Source: Argentina anserina (taxonomy: Eukaryota; Streptophyta; Magnoliopsida; Rosales; Rosaceae). From it: 64,000 bases of DNA. The notes under the pieces were generated by a model. It worked only from the letters and a program-made list of their open reading frames with translations. It did no database searches and was not told the origin of the DNA. Location: positions 19,282,001 through 19,346,000 of the forward strand of contig NC_065873.1 of NCBI RefSeq assembly GCF_933775445.1, given 5' to 3'. The first letter of the stretch is position 1, and each line of letters begins with the position of its first letter. The translations under genes were made by a program, and so were the position numbers. This document shows, one piece after another, positions 11,013 to 21,300 of this stretch.

Positions 11013-11563
11013 TCATTCGAATTTTTTTTTCTTTTTTTTTTCTTTTGCATGGACTCCATACAATTCCTCTATCAAGGCATTGAGACTTTTCAACAGATGT
11101 TCTTCGTCTTCCTCATAGAAAGCATGTAGAACATTATCCATAACAATCTTATGCTTGAAAGCCAATAGCTTCTCCGTCTTGAATACTGGTTCTTTGAATA
11201 TCTTCGAAGGAGAGCCATGAAAATTTTTCTTACCAGTGACTTCAACCCTTTTTCCCTTAAAAGGGGTCATTCTGTTTTTTGGCAAAGCAGCAGCCTTCAA
11301 CGGATGTTCATTCATAGTTCTTAAGAAGACTAAGATGTCGTCTATATAAACTATGCAGAAGTCTGAATAGGGCTTAAAAATGTTGTTCATCTTCCTTTGG
11401 AAAATAGAAGGAGCTTGCTTGAGACCAAATGGCATAACTAGCCATTCGTAATGCCCTTGTGGTGTTCCAAAAGCCGTCAGGGCTATGGAATCCGGGTGCA
11501 TTTTTACTTGCCAAAATCCTGATTTAGCATCAAACTTGGAGAAAATTTTTGCTCCTTTGAGAC
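11013..11563 (-). pseudogene. Endogenous pararetrovirus reverse transcriptase, palm region, fused to later sequence
   Basis: The segment carries the RT blocks FSKFDAKSGFWQVKM, LVMPFGLKQAPSIFQ and the catalytic YIDD, typical of Caulimoviridae and Ty3-type RTs. Shortly after YIDD the RT homology stops and the frame runs into unrelated Lys-rich sequence ending in a poly-A homopolymer near 11020-11040. The connection, thumb and RNase H domains are missing, which implies an internal deletion. Residues upstream of 11564 belong to an inserted hAT element, and the RT resumes beyond it at 12073. Confidence 0.85.
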
Positions 11564-12072
11564 TAGGTCTGGGCAAAAAGCCCGAAGAAGAAAAAAAACC
11601 CGGACCGGACCGACGGGCCCGTCTGGGTGGGCCGGGCTTTTTTCCGGGCTCATATGTTGTCATGTGATAAACGGGCCGGGCTTTGTTATATCCGGGCCGG
11701 TCCCAGGCCTTCAAATCTTTAAACAAAAAAAAACCCGGGACATTAGGTGTTATTATGTAATTGGCTTTCATAAGTGATCCTAAACTTATAGAATATATAC
11801 AATGACACTGGAACATAACCAAATATCTCTAAACTTAACTAATTCCAATTCCATGATTCTCATTGTCGTCGCCTCGCACAGCCGATTCGCCGCCAACCAG
11901 CCAAAAATAGAGTTAGGCCCGGAAAACCGGGCGGGCTCGGCCCGGATGTTACCGGTCCGGGTTTTACCCGGGTCCTGATTTTTTAAGAACAAAGCCTGGC
12001 CCATCACACTACAACCGGGCCGGGCCCGAGCCCTGAAAAAAAAAGCCCGGGCCGAACCCGCGCCCAGCCCTA
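11564..12072. mobile_element. hAT-type MITE inserted in the viral RT
   Basis: The ends TAGGTCTGGGC (11564) and GCCCAGCCCTA (12072) are inverted repeats with one mismatch. The 509-bp body is GC-rich and full of CCCGGGC/GGGCCGGGC strings, unlike the AT-rich virus. Eight-base flanks TTTGAGAC and TTTGACGA share only the first five bases, so the target duplication is decayed or approximate. RT homology ends on one side and resumes on the other, confirming an insertion. Confidence 0.7.
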
Positions 12073-12664
12073 TTTGACGATTTATAAGGACCCTCACTTA
12101 AGCTATCTGATAACTATTTTTTACGGTCTTTTTATTAACATCTCTGTAATCAATGACCATTTTAGCTTTTCCCCTAACTTGTTCCGCATAGTTTCTTACT
12201 AGAAAAGCTGTAGCATGATGCGGACTGTTTGAAGGTCTGATTAACCTTTTCTCAAGTAGTTCCTGAATCTGACTTTCCATCTCTTTCATATCTTCTTCCC
12301 TATAATGAGGGATGGCTTTGACATGACATATGGCGTTGGCATCATGCATCTTAAGCGGGCAATATACTGGATCTTTATCCCAATATAGTTGAGGATCTTC
12401 ACTGATTACTGGTTTTAACAAATTCTCTATTTCCACCATAATTGGCACCCTCTTTTGCTCAACTTTATTAGCATATACCTTCATGTTATGCTCTCTGATA
12501 TATTCCTCTTCTCCATCTGAGCATTCTATTTCTAGTGAATCTGAATCAGATTCATTTTCAAGAAGATTGAACGCTTCTCCTAGCTCAGAGTCTTCTGAGT
12601 CCATATTTGACACTATCTCACTGTGATTTTTTATATGATATTTTAGCAACAAAATGGGTTCCAA
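12073..12664 (-). pseudogene. Endogenous pararetrovirus protease-RT linker and RT N-terminal part
   Basis: The frame 12098-12664 (188 residues) has an acidic Glu/Asp-rich linker (about residues 20-55). The start of RT follows: a KAIPHYREED block, LLEKRLIRPSNSPHHATAF (the usual 'I-x-PS-x-SP' element) and MVIDYRDVNKKT. A stop lies at 12098, a little before the hAT element. The domain order is right for a caulimovirid polyprotein. Confidence 0.82.
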
Positions 12665-12925
12665 AATGGACTTATAATCACCACTCTTTGCTGACGACCT
12701 CTGATATTAATCAGTAAATCCTTTTCCGGTGACACTTACTGCTTCTGCAAGACGAGATTCCCAGAAAAACTTACGGTTCTTCTCAAACCCGATCATTTGT
12801 GGATTTTGAATCACAGTTTGTTGGAGAAGGAAATCATTTCCTATCAACACATCAGCTCCTTGGCTTTCACATTGCCAGATAATCTTGCATATAAAGTTTC
12901 CGCCACCTAGGGAAATGTTAACATT

Positions 12926-13183
12926 TCACGCCATAGTGTTCATGATGATATCATGTTCTCCCATAGCGACTCTCGTGACTGCTCGTGGAGCTTTTTCCCA
13001 ATAGTCGTCTGGGATGGTATATCTCTTGGCAAGTGTATATCCTGAGCCACTGTCGACGAATGCATGCAGGTGATATTTCTTGTATTTGGGAAACTTTAGT
13101 CCTATGGTAATGTAGTTGCTAAATCTACTAGTCTGAACTTGCTTGACATGTTCTTCCTTTTTTCCTTCGGTTAGCAACTCCAT
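12926..13183 (-). pseudogene. Endogenous pararetrovirus aspartic protease region
   Basis: An 85-residue frame contains the DSGSG active-site motif in a FVDSGSGYTLAK context, preceded by a beta-strand-like TIGLKFPKYKKYHL segment. This is the pepsin-like retroviral protease between the zinc knuckle and RT. Stops on both sides separate it from its neighbours, although they were presumably one polyprotein. Confidence 0.75.
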
Positions 13184-13416
13184 GAAATGGTTAATCCTTT
13201 CAATGATAGGTTCTCTGGTGAGATGATGGTTTTTGCTAGAATGATCTTCTATCCCTTGTTGGTATTAACAGATTCTGTTAATTCTTTCTTCTGACTTAAT
13301 GAAGTTACTACCTTTACCCTTCTCAGGTCTTCTTCGAGCTTTGCTTTTGTTAATTCTTCCTTTTGTTCTATTGAATCATATAACTCTGTGTATTCTTATT
13401 CTATAAGAATATGAGC

Positions 13417-14666
13417 TTATTTTTCTCCTGTTCTTCTCCTTAATTCTGCTACAAAGCATTCCTGATGATACGTTTCTCCTGTGCTTTCACAATACATTGG
13501 AATCAGTTCATTTTCTGCGAGCTTACAGAAATCATAAGTGAATTTTCCTGGATTGGGATAGAAACCACTGATAATATCAGGGGTATCTTGTTTCCAATTG
13601 AGAAACTGCAACACAAAGATAGGACGATATCTTTTACTGCTATCTTCTTCTTCTTCTGTACTTTCGGAAGAGGCTTCTTCGAACTCATCTCCTGATGGGT
13701 ACTCAAGAGAATATATAGAATCATTCTCTTCATCAGAATATACTATTTCGAATCCTTTTAAGTTTGTATACTCAATTGCTTCTTCATATTCTTCAATTAG
13801 AGCTCTTGATGTTCTTTTATCTTTTTTTGGACACTCATTTGCATAATGTCCTTCTATTTGCACAACCAACATCTGCATTTCTTAACATATCTTGTAGAAC
13901 CAGGATTGGTTTTCTTTCTCTTGAAAAATCTTTTTCGAGAATCAAATTTTCCTTTTCCATCTTTAGATATTCTTTTGAAGCTTTTTAAAAAATTGTACTT
14001 CTTGTTTGAGGAAAACGTTTTCTTTCCACCTTTGTTGTTCGAGAACTTCTTTTTGTATTTTCTTTCAGTGTGACATCCCCACTGCGTAAGAGTCTCCAAT
14101 ATCTTGGGACACATGTTTTCTACTCCTCTGAGTTGTTTCTTCGCAGTTTTAGATTTCCTGTTCTCTACCCATTGCCTTCTTAGGAGATCCCTAACTCTTT
14201 CTGCAATCCCTCCGACTGTAAAAAATGTTAAGGGATTTTCTTCTATCGACTGTGCTACTGCATCGTTCCAATGTTCTGGTAGTTTTCTGTAATAGGTTCT
14301 TACCAGATCTTCGTTATCTATGTCTCCGATCGTGCAATAGTAATTCTGGAACTCATTGGTATACTCCTCAAAGTATCTCATGTTGAAGATACTTAATTTT
14401 TGAATGTTTACCTTGGCCCTTTCCTTTGCCTGCTCACTATGTCCCGTTATATCTCCGCAAAATTGTGCATATATCGGACATGCAAAATCAAGTGGGTTGT
14501 TGGTTTGGGCCAACTTGGTCTCCCAATCAGGCCACTGGGTGCTCCTCTTGAAGGATTGATACCACTTTTGGACAATTCCAGTCAGTGTTGACTCGTAATA
14601 GGCATGTGCTTTAGAGTATTCATATTTTGATAATATCAAGGCTTGAGTTAATCTCAAGCTAGCCAC
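13417..14666 (-). pseudogene. Endogenous pararetrovirus coat protein and zinc knuckle
   Basis: Frame 13854-14666 (270 residues) resembles the caulimovirid capsid core: a helical region with TGIVQKWYQS, DFACPIYAQFCG and a RYFEEYTNEFQNYYCTIGD block, then a Lys/Arg-rich tail ending in a CCHC half-motif (CRCWLCK). The other half (GHYANECPKK) lies in the overlapping frame 13417-13878, so a frameshift at about 13860 splits the zinc knuckle. The second frame continues with an acidic Glu/Ser-rich stretch typical of the C-terminal side of the coat region. The first residue of the coat frame follows directly in phase after the stop ending the movement-protein frame. Confidence 0.8.
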
Positions 14667-15950
14667 CTAGTTGTTAATGACTTTTCTTTTGTCTCCAACT
14701 TGGTCTAGATCGAGATATACTCCTATTTTGGATACCGACTGTCCCCACTTTGGTTCAGTAGGAATGAACTTTTGAGAACTCATTTCTCCAGGTTTTCCCG
14801 TTGGGGCTATTAATCCCTTAGGAAGTTTAATTTTATTTTCTCTAATGATCTTAGTAGGGTAGTTTGTGATATTCTGAACTACTGTACTTCCTTGAGGGGG
14901 ATTTGCAGTATTCATATTTTTTGTATCCATGTTAGAGGATTCACCAGATTCTGGTTTAGCCTCTTGATATGGAAGAATCTTCCTTCTTGGTTTTCTTCTT
15001 ATCTCGAGCTGTGAGATCTTTTGCAAGATTTCTTCTAATTCTTCTGTTGACTCACACCTTTCTGCCTTTGCATATAGATCCTTGAGTTTTTCAGCCTTAA
15101 GCATCCTCATTGGTCTCTTTGTATCTTCTTCCTCGAATGATTCTTCAAGGCATGTAGATGACTTTGTTCCCGAAGTGCTTCCCTCTTCATAACTGGCAAA
15201 CGAATTTCTATGGAATTGCAGGCTTATTTTTCCTCCCATGTCTTCATAGATTGATGCTTTAGTATTCTCAATTTGCTTGACTGGAGGAGTCAGATTCCAT
15301 TCTCGTGGAAATGTCACCTCATTCCATTTTGTAATATGTTTCTGCTCGGTATGATTTCTTGGATTGGTGAGGATGGATGTAGTGATTCCGGGACTATTAA
15401 GGAATTTAGTGTTTGGGGCTACATTTGAGCTCATGAGCTTATAATAGATGCGGTAATCTATGGCAAGCTCCATCATTCCTTTTTTCATAGAAATCCCGTC
15501 TGTCTTGATTCTCAACCTGAGACAGTGTGGTGCATCTCTAAGGTGCGTAGTGAAGTTTGGAAAAACATTGAAATAGGCAACCTGATTATATAGAGAGGCT
15601 TCTATCGTTCCTAACAGGCTTTTCTTGAAGTCTGTTATCCTATCATCTTGCATGAGACATAAGACAGAGCAATCGATTCCATCTCTGGCTAGAAGTTTTA
15701 TTCCGACTTGAACCGCTCCAATGTGCATGTATGAATAACTTCTTCGAATTGCTTCACTTACTTCTTTCTGAGTTATCAATCTTATGTCAGTTTCTTCGCC
15801 GGTTGCCGGAATGGTTAGTTCAAGAATCTTGAACCTGTGAGAATCAAGAAGGAAAGATCCTCTCTTATAAATTTCACTGAGTCTGAATTTAGGAACTGTG
15901 GCCTCCCGTACACTTGACTCTATTTCATTATACTCAAATTTCTTGAGCAT
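14667..15950 (-). pseudogene. Endogenous pararetrovirus movement protein (30K superfamily)
   Basis: The longest frame in the viral block (427 residues). Residues about 45-190 carry the 30K movement-protein pattern of caulimovirids: the IRLITQKEVSEA start, a YMHIGAVQVGIK strand, a DRITDFKKSLLGTIEASL block and a VFPNF strand. A lower-complexity charged tail follows. It ends in a single TAG with the coat frame continuing in the same phase, so the two were one polyprotein before that stop arose, or the stop is a genuine boundary. Its start overlaps the end of the preceding small ORF by 17 nt, as in compact viral genomes. Confidence 0.82.
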
Positions 15951-16389
15951 TGATAAGTTGTACAGGAATTGTGCTCCTTTTGCTGAATACTCTGCTTAAC
16001 ATTTTCATGTTCCTTTTCTCAGTGAAACTAGGGGATTTCCAGGTAAGAAGTTTAGGTTCACTAAACTTAAAGTTGCTTTCTTCTCCTGGGTAGGAAGGTA
16101 AGATCACCTTGCTAGCTACATTTCGAGCTAGTTGTTCTTCATCGATTTTCTCTGTTCCAGCTTCAGCTTTCATTTTTTCTATGTTTTTTTGTAAATGAGA
16201 GAGTTTAAGATTTAACTCTCTGAATTGTTCCTCCATCTCCATACCTATTTCTTGAAGATATGTAATATTATAATTTTGCTGATGAATTATTGCTTTCAGG
16301 TTTTCAGCAAGGGCTTCTGAAGTAGGAAGATATAAGCTTTTTGCTTCTTTATCTCTCTCCCTGACTTTTACCTCAACCCTTTGATTCAT
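15934..16389 (-). pseudogene. Viral coiled-coil ORF (virion-associated-like)
   Basis: 151 residues, Glu/Lys/Leu-rich with heptad-like spacing around residues 40-95 (EQFRELNLKLSHLQKNIEKM), compatible with a coiled coil. It is positioned like the virion-associated or ORF2 proteins of badna/tungro-type viruses. It ends overlapping the movement-protein start by 17 nt. Function is inferred only from place and composition. Confidence 0.55.
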
Positions 16390-16415
16390 CCTATTCGGAC
16401 GATAAGGGCTTCTAA

Positions 16416-16625
16416 CTACTTCTTCAGAATTTCTTGGATTTTTCTTAGTTCAACTGCTTGCTCTTGAATGTTATTAGTAAGGGTTTCTGTTCTTACTAAC
16501 TTCTTTTCTATGTCTAGCAGATATTGCTTTTCTTTGAGGTAGTCAAGTTTTACTTCAAGCCTTCCAATTCTGGTGATTACTTCTTCATTGATTGATCTTG
16601 AGATGAAATCTCTCAAGTTGTTCAA
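16416..16625 (-). pseudogene. Small viral ORF, coiled-coil prone
   Basis: 69 residues with regularly spaced Ile/Leu (IGRLEVKLDYLKEKQYLL, VELRKIQEILKK), suggesting a helical oligomer. It overlaps the previous ORF by 41 nt in another frame and is separated by 26 nt from the next. It may be one protein with the 15934-16389 frame, split by a frameshift. Confidence 0.45.
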
Positions 16626-16914
16626 GCAGCTTTTCTACAGCCTTGTTGCTAGATAAATGGTTTAGGAATTCTATCAAACTTGGCCGAGTTGGATCAAGTT
16701 CTTCAACTCCTATCTCTCGTTGAAGATGAGAGAATTCGTCATAGAGTGTATTCAATATTCTGCAGACATACTCTATCGAGTATTGATCTTCTTGGATATG
16801 TCTTGAATGAAAACACTTTTTCCACTTATCAGAATTTTTTGTAATACAAAATGCCTGATAATTTTTTGGTTTGGATTCCCTCTTGTTAGTTGAGAGAAGC
16901 CAACTTTGTGGCAT
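16585..16914 (-). pseudogene. First viral ORF after the primer-binding site
   Basis: 109 residues starting MPQSWLLSTNKRE, only 34 nt after the tRNA-Met primer site. It has no family I can name confidently. Several caulimovirids carry a small ORF1 here, which is the basis for the call. Confidence 0.5.
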
Positions 16915-16947
16915 AAGGCTTTTAGCCTACCTGCTTTTGAGCTAAGT

Positions 16948-16961
16948 AGGGTCTGATACCA
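16948..16961 (-). other. Primer-binding site for tRNA-Met (endogenous pararetrovirus)
   Basis: The minus strand reads TGGTATCAGA followed by CCC. The first ten bases equal the standard complement of the initiator tRNA-Met 3' end used by caulimovirids (and by the Copia at 26141-26157). It lies just upstream of the first viral ORF, as in this virus family. Confidence 0.75.
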
Positions 16962-16973
16962 GCTACGGCGGGT

Positions 16974-17306
16974 CTAACCGATGCTCAAAAAATCAAAGGG
17001 TTTTTGATCTTTTTCGAAGACTTCTCGAAAAACTTTAATATTTTCTTCAAATTCGTAAATTCTACGTTGAATTCTATATATAATATCCCAATATTTTTTT
17101 GTATTTCTAGGAAGGTTATTTCTATATTTGATTAACTTTTTATATTGTTCTTTTTCTTCTTGAAGTTCTTTCTGGGAAATTTTAGCAAACGCTAATAATT
17201 CAAGTCTAGAGGCTATTGCAATTGCTATAATGATAAAAAGATAACTGTTTACCTTCGAGTATAGGATGAATTTATATATTTGTAGTACGTAAATAAACAA
17301 ACTCAC
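16974..17306 (-). other. Viral leader region with a 110-codon frame
   Basis: The frame ends only 13 nt before the primer-binding site, so it occupies the pregenomic leader position, where short ORFs are normal. Predicted features are a hydrophobic N-terminal half (including YLFIIIAIAIASRLELLAFA) and a charged helical C-terminal half (EELQEEKEQ-like and FEENIKVFREVFEKD). Whether it was ever a protein is open. Confidence 0.35.
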
Positions 17307-17723
17307 AAATCAAGGCCCACCATGCTCCGTCAATTTTTTTTACCTAAATAGTACCTAGGGTAAAAAAAATGTGAACAGTACCCGCTGCATATGGTACAGC
17401 GCTGCACAGTAACCGAATCCAACTGCATACTTCTGAAACTTTAAACACCTTGAGCAGCATTTTCATGACAGCTCAGCTTTTACTTCCTGATACATTAATT
17501 TTTAAGTGAATAGGCATATAACCTCCGTACCACCCCCATATTATTGAAAAATAAATGATGCAATAAAGAAAACGCAATTGGGTTCATACATGATACATGT
17601 TAACCCAAAGGTAACACTCCAATTTTTGACACGAACCTGAGCAGTCTCCAAATTGCCAAAGTTACAGAATACATGCATCCATAGAATCGAAATCACATTA
17701 TTACTTGAAAGCAGAATGGTAAA

Positions 17724-18636
17724 TCACTTTACGAGTCTAAAATGAGGAATTGCAGAGTTTCCATCAGGTCTCTTTTGCATATAATAGGCAATGTACTCAA
17801 CAAACCTCATATTGTCCCTGTATATTGGGGAATGTATCGGAGATACGAGCTCCTTTAGTGGCCCGAATGGTGTGAGCTTGTCCTCAAAACTGAAGAAACA
17901 TGCAACTGATGTTCGGGCCTGCGCAACCCTTGTTGCCAGAACTCTATGCTCCACACTCTTGAATTTATCATTACTAGTGATCTGCATCATGTCGCCTATA
18001 TTTGCTACCAAAGCTCCGAGTAGTGGAGGCACATCAACCCAAACATTTTGATGTAGCACTTGCAAGCCACCACTATTGTCCTGAACGAGCAAGGTGAGAA
18101 AGGTAGTCACTTTACCAATAGAAGTTGCTTTCATCTTCTAGGAACTGGCAGTTGCATGATAACGTGTCCCTCCAATCCGCTGGAGTGAATTCCTTCGAGG
18201 CGCCATTGCTGAAGTAGATTACCTTCTTCGTATAATCGCGGGAGTACCCGTCTGCCTTGGCTTCATGGGGTTGCTCGTGGAAGCGTCGGACACTTTTCAG
18301 CACCTCCTCCATAACATCAAGTGGAACTCCATGGTTCACTATCTGAAAGAAGCCCCACGCTCCAGCTGCTTTGCTTATCTCACTGATGACTTGCTTTCGC
18401 CTTTCGGTGTTCTGATCAAGACCCCTGAGATCAATCGTCGGAACTCGAAGATCATGATCCTTGTTGATTTGATGCGACTCCTCTGGAGGGTGTACGAACA
18501 TTCTTGGGATCTTGGTAACTCCAGAGTCGACAATTCCTTTGACACCAGCTTTGGTTTCGTCGAACTCTTTCACCATCTTCTCAGCCTCACCATGATCCAA
18601 AGCTTCCATCTCGATTGATTTAGAGGTTAGTTTCAT
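17724..18636 (-). pseudogene. 2OG-Fe(II) dioxygenase (ACC-oxidase homolog type), internally deleted
   Basis: Two abutting frames match the ends of the intact paralogue at 33389-35134. Frame 18112-18636 matches its N-terminal DIOX_N part: GVKGIVDSGVTKIP, MFVHPPE, PTIDLRGLD, AGAWGFFQIVNHGVPLDVME and TPADWRDTLSC. Frame 17724-18134 matches the C-terminal part: LLVQDNSGGLQVLHQNVWVD, NIGDMMQ, KFKSVEHRVL, TSVACFF. About 80 residues between them are gone, including the first half of exon 2. Where the paralogue has the iron-binding KHTDLGFL, this copy reads GKVTTFL, so the HxD ligands are lost; the distal His (VEHRVL) survives. The 2OG-binding Arg-x-Ser position reads ARTSVA. Even its 3' UTR still resembles that of the paralogue (17580-17720 versus 33125-33290). 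A Copia 3' LTR lies about 105 bp upstream of its ATG. Confidence 0.88.
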
Positions 18637-18741
18637 GATCTAGGAAATATTGACACGACATTGTAAGGACTACAAACTGCAATAAAAAAAGGAAATTCTG
18701 CAGTAATTGTGTGTAAGAAACTCATTTATGGATTTGATAGT

Positions 18742-19019
18742 TGATAACATTGCACTCATAGTGATCAAGTAAAGCTTTAAGCAATAACTATGGCTGAAAT
18801 CAAAGAGAGAAAAGAAAGAGAAAACCTGGAGAAGTTTCTCTGTAATTGATGAAAAGAATTCAGCGTATTTAATACCAAGCAACAGATCAGTATTTATAGT
18901 AGGACAAACCCTTACTGTTTATTACATTACTAAAATAAAAGGCAAATGCAACAAATAAAAACTAAGATAATATCCAACTCAACAGCACAAAAACTGCATA
19001 AATATTTGACTGGTCAACA
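18742..19019 (-). repeat. Copia 3' LTR
   Basis: 278 bp, TG...CA bounded, directly repeated at 26158-27982. The copies differ by a few substitutions and small indels by eye, for example AGAACCTGGAGAAG-like versus AACAAGAGAAG segments. Confidence 0.93.
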
Positions 19020-19869
19020 CTCTCCCTCAATTTCAACATTGGTAACAAGGCTAAGATTGTTGCAATGAGCTCTGAAAACTGGACTATGTAAACGCTTGGT
19101 TAGCACATCTGCAGTTTGCTGATCTGTAGGCACATACTGAAGAAGCAAATCTTGCTTTTGAACCCTCTCTCTCACAAAGTGGAAATCATTATCAAGGTGT
19201 TTAATCTGAGAGTGAAAGACTGGATTAGCACAAAGAGCAAGGGCTGAAAGATTGTCACATTTTAGGAGAGGAGGAGAAAGGACACAAACATGAAGATCAC
19301 ACAAATGTGGCCTATCCAAAAAATCTCACCAGCTGTATTAGCAAGAACCCTATACTCAGCTTCTGTTGAGTTTCTAGAAACTGAACCCTGCTTTTTAGAT
19401 TGCCACGAAATTGGACAACTCCCAAAATAAACAATAAAACCCGTAGTAGATCTTCTATGGTTGATTTCTCCAGCCCAGTCAGCATCACAAAAAGCATTGA
19501 TATAACAAGCACTATTGCCATACTTATAAAACAAACCAAAAGACAAAGAACCTTGAATGTATCTGAGAATTCTCTTCACTACAACATAATGTATATCAGT
19601 GTGAGAATTCTCTTCACTACAGCATAATGTATATCAGTGGGAGATGCCATGAATTGACACGCTGTGTAAACTGCATAAGCAATGTCAGGTCTTGTAAAAG
19701 TCAAATACTGAAGTGCACCAACTATGCTTCTATAATGTGCAGGATTAGCAAGAGGAGTACCATCAGACTTGAGCATTTGAACATGAGGAAGGCAGGGAGT
19801 TTTACACTCTTTACAACTATCCAAACTAGCTCTAGCAATAAGATATTTGGCATATTTTTCTTGTGACAT
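19020..19869 (-). pseudogene. Copia RNase H domain and pol tail
   Basis: Frames 19579-19869, 19262-19579 and 19014-19319 follow one another. They hold the post-RT segment (YLTFTRPDIAYAVYTACQFM), RNase H (FCDADWAGEINHRRSTTGF, SWQSKKQGSVSRNSTEAEYR) and the tail (IKHLDNDFHFVRERV, TADVLTKRLHSPVF). These are canonical Copia motifs. Small frameshifts split the reading frame near 19300 and 19579, the latter beside a short duplication (TCTTCACTACA at about 19573 and 19611). Confidence 0.92.
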
Positions 19870-19890
19870 AAAAATACCAGACTTTTTATA

Positions 19891-20598
19891 TTAAACATTG
19901 ATTCCCAAAAGGTAAGATGAAGGACCTAAATCCTTCATGTCAAATATTGAACTTAGCTCTGCAATGACTTCATTAATTCCACACTGATCTGAACCAGTAA
20001 CAATTATGTCATCAACATATAAAAGCAACACTACAATTCCTTTGTTTGACTTTCTGATGAATAAGCTTGGATCTAAGTGAGAGAAACAAAAACCAAGAGC
20101 TAGAAGAAAATAAGTAAATTTTGTATTCCATGCTCTAGGAGCTTGTTTGAGACCATAAAGAGATTTCTTCGAAAGACAAATATGATTAGGATATTTAGGA
20201 TCAACATATCCTTGAGGCTGTTGCATATATACCTCCTCCTTGAGATCACCATGAAGAAAAACATTCTTCACATCTAGTTGTCTAAGATCCCACTTGTTCA
20301 TGGCTGTAAGAGCAAGAATGATTCTTACAGTACTATGCTTAACTACAAGATTGAAAGTTTCCTCATAGTCAAGCCCTTTCTCTTGACTGTAGCCTTGAGC
20401 AACCAGCCGTGCCTTGTATCTAGAAATTGTACCATCTCAGTTCTTCTTTATCTTGTATATCCACTTAGTACCTACTATATTCTTGCCTTCAAGGAAGGGA
20501 ACAAGCTCCCATGTTCCTTGCTTTCTCAAAGCATCAATCTCCTCATCCATAGCTTTATCTCATTCAGGAACACCAACTGCTCTCTTGAAAAACTTTGA
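19891..20598 (-). pseudogene. Copia reverse transcriptase
   Basis: Frame 19891-20301 (136 residues) carries QLDVKNVFLHGDLKEEVYM, SLYGLKQAPRAWN and the catalytic LLLYVDDIIVTG. The upstream part in 20302-20600 gives the ARLVAQGYSQEKGLDYEETF block, interrupted by a stop near 20442. Confidence 0.93.
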
Positions 20599-21300
20599 TT
20601 CAATTTGATCAGACACTTTTGTGACAGCAGTAAATCCACTAAAATAAGCTAACTCATCAAGCATATTATTCTGCACAATAGCATAAAAGGCACAGTAGTC
20701 TGTAAAACTCTTCTTCTTCACAATTTCATTTTTAGCTCGAGTTAGCATAGAGTGGTTGTTATAAGCTTGAGCATGATCATCTACAAACATTAGTTCAAGA
20801 GGCAGACCATTTTCTACATTATGAACATTCTCATCAGCAACATTTACTGCATCTGCATTTACATCACCATTTTCACCAACTAAATTCACATCAATAGCAT
20901 CAGTAGTCATTTCAGCATTTTCAACATTACTGTCAATATTATTATTTTCACTTGCTACATCATTTTCATAATTTTCAGTTCCAGCACCATGTCTACTGAC
21001 ATTACCAACTATTATTTTCACCATCATCTGCTCCAATAACACCATTAATAGTAACACCCGCTCCACTAGCACATTGATTTTCTTTATTTCCAATATTATC
21101 CCTCCCTTCAGCCGTAGTAATGAAAGAACTAGTAGGCTGACAAAAAGGAGACAAGACTTGCAGCTGTGCAGGACTGAGACTAGAAAGCAAATTACTAGTT
21201 CAAGAAGCAGATTCCGACTGAGAAGTAGAGGAAGGAACAGTAGAGGAAATCGAATGATATGGAAACACAGACTCATCATGAACAACATGCCTACACATTC

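Larger units (their letters stand above)
9690..17306 (-). mobile_element. Endogenous pararetrovirus (Caulimoviridae-type), near full-length but broken
   Basis: Read on the minus strand the order is: leader, tRNA-Met primer-binding site (16948-16961), two or three small ORFs, 30K-type movement protein, coat protein with zinc knuckle, aspartic protease, reverse transcriptase, a downstream ORF, then a TATA promoter (about 9992) and a poly(A) signal (about 9700). This order and the lack of integrase and LTRs identify a plant pararetrovirus rather than a retrotransposon. Small coiled-coil ORFs ahead of the polyprotein recall badna/tungro-type layouts; the genus is not decided. Breaks seen: a stop between movement and coat regions, a frameshift at the zinc knuckle, scattered stops, a 509-bp hAT element in RT, missing RNase H, and a homopolymer frameshift near 11030. 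It is an inactive fossil. Confidence 0.85.

Noticed and set aside
11786..12097. 103-codon frame with Arg/Gly/Pro-rich sequence
   Set aside because: It is a translation of the GC-rich hAT MITE (CCCGGGC repeats), not of viral or host protein.
13465..14292. Several plus-strand frames of 60-80 codons
   Set aside because: They are antisense shadows of the viral coat-protein and zinc-knuckle region, Phe/Leu/Ser-rich as expected from AT-rich complements.
9330..17410. Flanking similarity (GAACAGTAC, CACAGTAAC, TACAGCG(T/C)TGCA) suggesting repeats around the viral insertion
   Set aside because: The shared strings are short and in different order; I cannot show a target duplication or viral terminal repeat from them.
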